The notes beneath the pieces were generated by a model. That model had not been told where the DNA came from. It did not search any database and worked only from the letters and a program-made list of their open reading frames with translations. Positions 4,844 to 6,863 of a stretch of 6,863 nt of DNA are shown in pieces. The DNA lies in assembly GCA_002772825.1 (NCBI GenBank), contig PFDM01000061.1, positions 1 to 6,863 on the forward strand, read 5' to 3'. The first letter of the stretch is position 1. Each line of letters opens with the position of its first letter. The position numbers were made by a program, and so were the translations under genes. The stretch comes from Parcubacteria group bacterium CG10_big_fil_rev_8_21_14_0_10_38_31. GTDB taxonomy: Bacteria; Patescibacteriota; Minisyncoccia; GCA-002772825.

Positions 4844-5834
4844 ATCCCTTTAAATAATCGTTTATTATCTTTTCCGCTTCGCTGGCTGTGCTTGTCTCCA
4901 TCAATTTCATGCGGAGTTCTTTGGCGCTGACTCTTCCCTTTGAGGCAGGCCAGCCATTAACGTATGCATTGAAATGTTTTTTCATTATTGAAAAGTTCTT
5001 ATGCGAAGCAATCTCCTCAAACAACTTTGTATGCTCCAATAGTACTTTTAATCTTTCTTCTATTGTTATCTCTTTTTTATTTTCATCAAATAGCCACGGG
5101 TTTCCAAAGATTGCACGACCAAACATCACTCCGTCAGCTCCTGATTCTTTCGCCTTTTTTCTGGCATCTTTGATATCAGAAACATCCCCATTTCCGATAA
5201 TCAGTGTGGAGTGTTGACTACTGGCTGAAGTATTTTCCATCTTGTCTCTTATCTCAACGGCCCTTTTTACCAGATTCCAGTCGGCCGGTTCTTTGGACAT
5301 TTGTTTTCTTGTCCTTGCATGGATTGTTATTGCTGACGGCTCAGCGGAAAGTAATATCGGAAGCCATTCGTCTAGTTCGTCTTTGTTGTATCCAACTCTT
5401 GTCTTTATAGAGATAGGCAAATCACCCGCGCCTGCTTTTGCAGATTTTATAAGCTCAACGGCAAGATTGGGATTTTTCATTAGCACTGCGCCAGCTCCTT
5501 GCTTCTCAATACTTCTATCAGGGCAACCCATATTTATATCTACCCCGTCAAAGCCCATGTCGCGAGCAAGCTCAACTGCTTTCTTCATTAGCTCCGGTCT
5601 TGAGGTAAAGAGCTGAGCGACTATGGGCCTTTCGTCTTCAGTGAAATCTAAGTCTCTTATAATCGCGCCTCTACCACCGAGAAAAAGTCCGTCCGCAGAC
5701 ACAAATTCTGTCCACATAACATCCGGCTTGCCATACTTCGAGATAATCCGCCTGAAGGTGGGGTCAGTGACGTCTGCCATTGGTGCTAGCGCAAAAAATG
5801 GCTTATTGAGTTCGTTCCAAAATCCTCTTGGCAT
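4842..5834 (-). CDS. dus: tRNA-dihydrouridine synthase (DusB-like, COG0042)
   Basis: This 330-residue FMN-dependent enzyme reduces specific uridines in the tRNA D-loop to dihydrouridine with NAD(P)H. The TIM-barrel domain shows the family motifs: APMADVTDPTFRR (17-29), INMGCP (100-105) with catalytic Cys104, GAGAVLMKNP (113-122), IKTRVG (143-148) with FMN-binding Lys144, IHART (171-175) with His172, GNGDV (214-218), and GVMFGRAIFGNPWLF (235-249) for phosphate binding. Residues about 255-330 form the helical tRNA-binding domain. Length is normal for Dus. A polar segment about 196-210 (RDKMENTSASSQHST) looks like a lengthened loop before the strand leading to GNGDV. Which uridine it modifies cannot be decided from motifs alone. 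The ATG at 5834 has no Shine-Dalgarno sequence and follows a weak -10 by 6 nt. Confidence 0.94.
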   Translation of the reverse strand: MPRGFWNELNKPFFALAPMADVTDPTFRRIISKYGKPDVMWTEFVSADGLFLGGRGAIIRDLDFTEDERPIVAQLFTSRPELMKKAVELARDMGFDGVDINMGCPDRSIEKQGAGAVLMKNPNLAVELIKSAKAGAGDLPISIKTRVGYNKDELDEWLPILLSAEPSAITIHARTRKQMSKEPADWNLVKRAVEIRDKMENTSASSQHSTLIIGNGDVSDIKDARKKAKESGADGVMFGRAIFGNPWLFDENKKEITIEERLKVLLEHTKLFEEIASHKNFSIMKKHFNAYVNGWPASKGRVSAKELRMKLMETSTASEAEKIINDYLKG

Positions 5835-5840
5835 ATATTA

Positions 5841-5846
5841 CTTATA
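5841..5846 (-). promoter_or_regulatory. Possible -10 of the dihydrouridine synthase gene
   Basis: TATAAG reads on the minus strand and ends 6 nt before the ATG at 5834. No clear -35 is present, but a 15-bp palindrome occupies the expected -35 area. Confidence 0.35.
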
Positions 5847-5855
5847 TTTTTATTA

Positions 5856-5870
5856 ACTCTATCATAGAGT
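5856..5870. promoter_or_regulatory. 15-bp palindrome in the dihydrouridine synthase promoter region
   Basis: ACTCTAT (5856-5862) and ATAGAGT (5864-5870) are perfect inverted copies around a central C. The site begins 21 bp upstream of the start codon and covers the spacer/-35 region, as an operator would. The single-base centre argues against a plain RNA hairpin. No regulator is known. Confidence 0.35.
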
Positions 5871-5926
5871 GAGATTTTGAGAAGCATCGGGCGGAATAGT
5901 TAGAGTCACTACAGGGTCTGAAAGTA

Positions 5927-5948
5927 AAAGGGGAGTCAGGTACCCTTT
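5927..5948 (-). terminator. Weak terminator of the 190-residue membrane protein gene
   Basis: On the minus strand AAAGGG (5948-5943) pairs with CCCTTT (5932-5927) around a 10-nt loop, followed by TTACTTT. It lies 13 nt past the stop. The short stem and broken T run make it marginal. Confidence 0.35.
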
Positions 5949-5960
5949 CCTTTCGGAGTT

Positions 5961-6533
5961 TTATGCCAAGGATGTTTTTGGATATATTTTGTTTTCTAAG
6001 ATTTTTTCAACTTCACCAATCTCGCTCTTTGACAAACCGCCAATGTAAAACCATGGGATGCGAAAAAAACCTCCTCCTTTAAATTTATCTTTATAAATTT
6101 CTATATAGATTTCGGACGGCTTTATTTCGTACCCTTTTATATTAGAATAAAAGTATCTATGGTATGTAAGGGCAGGCTCTCTGGGCATAAAAAACACACG
6201 CCTACTGGCTATTGGCAGTCGAGCCCTAAACAATATAATCTCATCCTTTCCAAGAACAACTTTGTATTGAAATATTTTAATTTGTTTTGGAATATAAAAT
6301 TTAAAAACAATGACAACCGCGACCGCTAACGAAAAAACAATTGTAAATTTTTCAAAAGGTCCTGAATAATAAAAAAATCCTACGGCAAGAAAAAAAAGAC
6401 TCCCAAGTATACCTACAGATGCATATATTTTCCAAAACAAATTCATACTGGAAAAATATCTGTCTAGATTATTTTTATATTTTATTATTAAAACCGGACT
6501 AATTTCTTTGATTTCTTTTTCTAATTCATTCAT
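5961..6533 (-). CDS. Two-helix membrane protein with possible PH/YcxB-like domain
   Basis: This 190-residue protein was not assigned firmly. A charged N-terminal segment (NELEKEIKEISPVLIIKYKN) is followed by two hydrophobic helices at about 34-56 and 63-81, separated by the short turn SGPFEKF. The remaining 105 residues look like a beta-rich cytoplasmic domain: KVVLGKDEIILFRAR, SNIKGYEIKPSEIYIEIYKD, then FFRIPWFYIGG and a final helix SKSEIGEVEKILENK. Two close helices, then strands, an R-I-P segment and a terminal helix are seen in bacterial PH-like (YcxB-type) membrane proteins, so I suggest that fold with low confidence. By eye its base composition is more AT-rich than the dihydrouridine synthase and helicase genes, hinting at a faster-evolving or acquired gene. 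The start at 6533 follows a well formed promoter, with no Shine-Dalgarno sequence. Confidence 0.72.
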   Translation of the reverse strand: MNELEKEIKEISPVLIIKYKNNLDRYFSSMNLFWKIYASVGILGSLFFLAVGFFYYSGPFEKFTIVFSLAVAVVIVFKFYIPKQIKIFQYKVVLGKDEIILFRARLPIASRRVFFMPREPALTYHRYFYSNIKGYEIKPSEIYIEIYKDKFKGGGFFRIPWFYIGGLSKSEIGEVEKILENKIYPKTSLA

Positions 6534-6553
6534 AGATTAATTATTTATTTATT

Positions 6554-6581
6554 TAAAGTATATATTTAAATATATACTTTA
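6554..6581. promoter_or_regulatory. 28-bp perfect palindrome inside a promoter
   Basis: TAAAGTATATATTT (6554-6567) is followed directly by its exact reverse complement (6568-6581). It covers the whole spacer and -10 of the promoter of the 190-residue protein gene and reaches the edge of the -35. A protein bound here would block RNA polymerase, so it is a candidate repressor or autoregulatory site. Being almost all A and T, it could also extrude as a cruciform. Confidence 0.6.
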
Positions 6582-6585
6582 TCAA
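6557..6585 (-). promoter_or_regulatory. Promoter of the 190-residue membrane protein gene
   Basis: On the minus strand TTGATA (6585-6580) and TATACT (6562-6557) are 17 bp apart, each one base from consensus: the best promoter in the window. The -10 ends 23 nt before the ATG, predicting a leader of about 16 nt that is A/T-only near the start and has no Shine-Dalgarno sequence. Confidence 0.65.
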
Positions 6586-6703
6586 CATAGGTAAGTGGCG
6601 ATTCTTCGGTAATATCGCGATTGGATTCTGTATCAACTATGACACTTTACTTGCTGAGTTTAGCGCGAGGTGTTTTTAAAGGATAAAAAGTAGCGATGGA
6701 ATA
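6586..6703. other. Intergenic stretch without a convincing gene
   Basis: Nothing certain is coded here. The longest ATG frame noticed on the plus strand is 15 codons (6639-6686). A small hairpin, GCGAT with ATCGC, can form near 6598-6618. No tRNA features were seen. It could be the body of a small plus-strand RNA ending at the terminator that follows. Confidence 0.4.
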
Positions 6704-6739
6704 ACAGAAAAGTCGCCCATTTCGGGGCGACTTTTCTGT
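6704..6739. terminator. Strong 15-bp-stem terminator, symmetric on both strands
   Basis: ACAGAAAAGTCGCCC (6704-6718) pairs perfectly with GGGCGACTTTTCTGT (6725-6739) around the 6-nt loop ATTTCG. Both strands read GCGACTTTTCTGT on the descending arm, so the U run lies inside the stem and it may work either way. On the minus strand it starts 15 nt after a stop codon at 6755-6757, so it probably ends a transcript entering from the right. Confidence 0.75.
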
Positions 6740-6754
6740 CTGATCCTGTATTGT

Positions 6755-6859
6755 TTATTGAGGTCTTCCTGTTGTCTCAGTTTTATTATAATCTGACTGA
6801 CCTGTATTTTTTTCGGTCGGTGTCACTTGAGATCCTGGATTCTCAGGAACATTGTCATT
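6755..6859 (-). pseudogene. Hydrophilic C-terminal-like reading frame, no start codon, in-frame stop upstream
   Basis: A minus-strand frame reads 34 residues, opening NDNVPENPGSQVTPTEKN and ending TETTGRPQ before a TAA. Its composition (N, D, P, E, G, Q, T, S, K, with almost no hydrophobic residues) is that of a disordered protein tail and unlike random AT-rich DNA. The strong terminator follows 15 nt later, as after a real gene. However, the codon directly upstream (6862-6860) is TAA and there is no ATG inside; a GTG at residue 12 would leave only 23 residues. It may be the end of a gene broken by a frameshift or nonsense change near the edge, or a sequencing error, or chance. Confidence 0.3.
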
Positions 6860-6863
6860 TTAT

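Noticed and set aside
5242..5616. Plus-strand frame of 124 codons opposite the dihydrouridine synthase.
   Set aside because: Shadow of a gene with all catalytic motifs intact; low-complexity Ser-rich product.
6639..6686. 15-codon plus-strand frame (MTLYLLSLARGVFKG).
   Set aside because: Too short, no ribosome binding site or promoter at the right place; chance occurrence is likely.
1..6863. CRISPR array, toxin-antitoxin pair, insertion sequence or defence system.
   Set aside because: No regularly spaced direct repeats, no transposase, and no paired small toxin/antitoxin genes were found; the identifiable genes are housekeeping.

Overview
The window looks like a chromosomal piece of a Patescibacteria (Candidate Phyla Radiation) genome, probably a Parcubacteria/Paceibacteria member. 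This is an inference. It rests on moderate-to-low GC, short compact genes, a small DUF378 membrane protein, a Pif1-type helicase with a C-terminal helix-turn-helix domain, and a methyltransferase whose N-terminus (FWNKEY, then PSEDLLKFTRW) resembles a form I associate with that group. No rRNA, tRNA, CRISPR array, transposase or phage gene was found.

Layout. At 1-744 (minus) lies nearly all of a SpoU/TrmH-family rRNA 2'-O-methyltransferase (RlmB-like), whose C-terminus runs off the left edge. It is divergent from a class I SAM-dependent methyltransferase at 811-1521 (plus), and the two promoters overlap in 66 bp. A strong bidirectional terminator (1601-1639) separates this gene from the convergent DUF378 gene (1662-1877, minus). 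A 299-bp intergenic stretch (1878-2176) follows, holding a 12-bp palindrome, a perfect DnaA-box 9-mer and several consecutive hairpins. From there to 6533 every gene is on the minus strand. In transcription order they are: a 190-aa two-helix membrane protein with a possible PH/YcxB-like domain (5961-6533), a tRNA-dihydrouridine synthase (4842-5834), a GNAT acetyltransferase (4265-4729), a 90-aa two-helix membrane protein (3911-4183) and the Pif1-like helicase (2177-3856). The last 330 bp have no convincing complete gene. They contain a 28-bp palindrome over the promoter of the 190-aa gene, a 15-bp-stem terminator, and a short hydrophilic reading frame ending just before that terminator.

The recognisable genes are housekeeping functions: rRNA methylation, tRNA dihydrouridylation, a DNA helicase for replication/repair and an acetyltransferase. 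No pathway or defence system is assembled here. Gaps of 54-299 bp and separate promoter-like sequences suggest mostly single-gene transcription. The most notable global signal is regulatory. None of the eight visible start codons has a Shine-Dalgarno sequence, and for five of them a -10-like hexamer lies only 6-8 nt before the ATG, the geometry expected of leaderless mRNAs.
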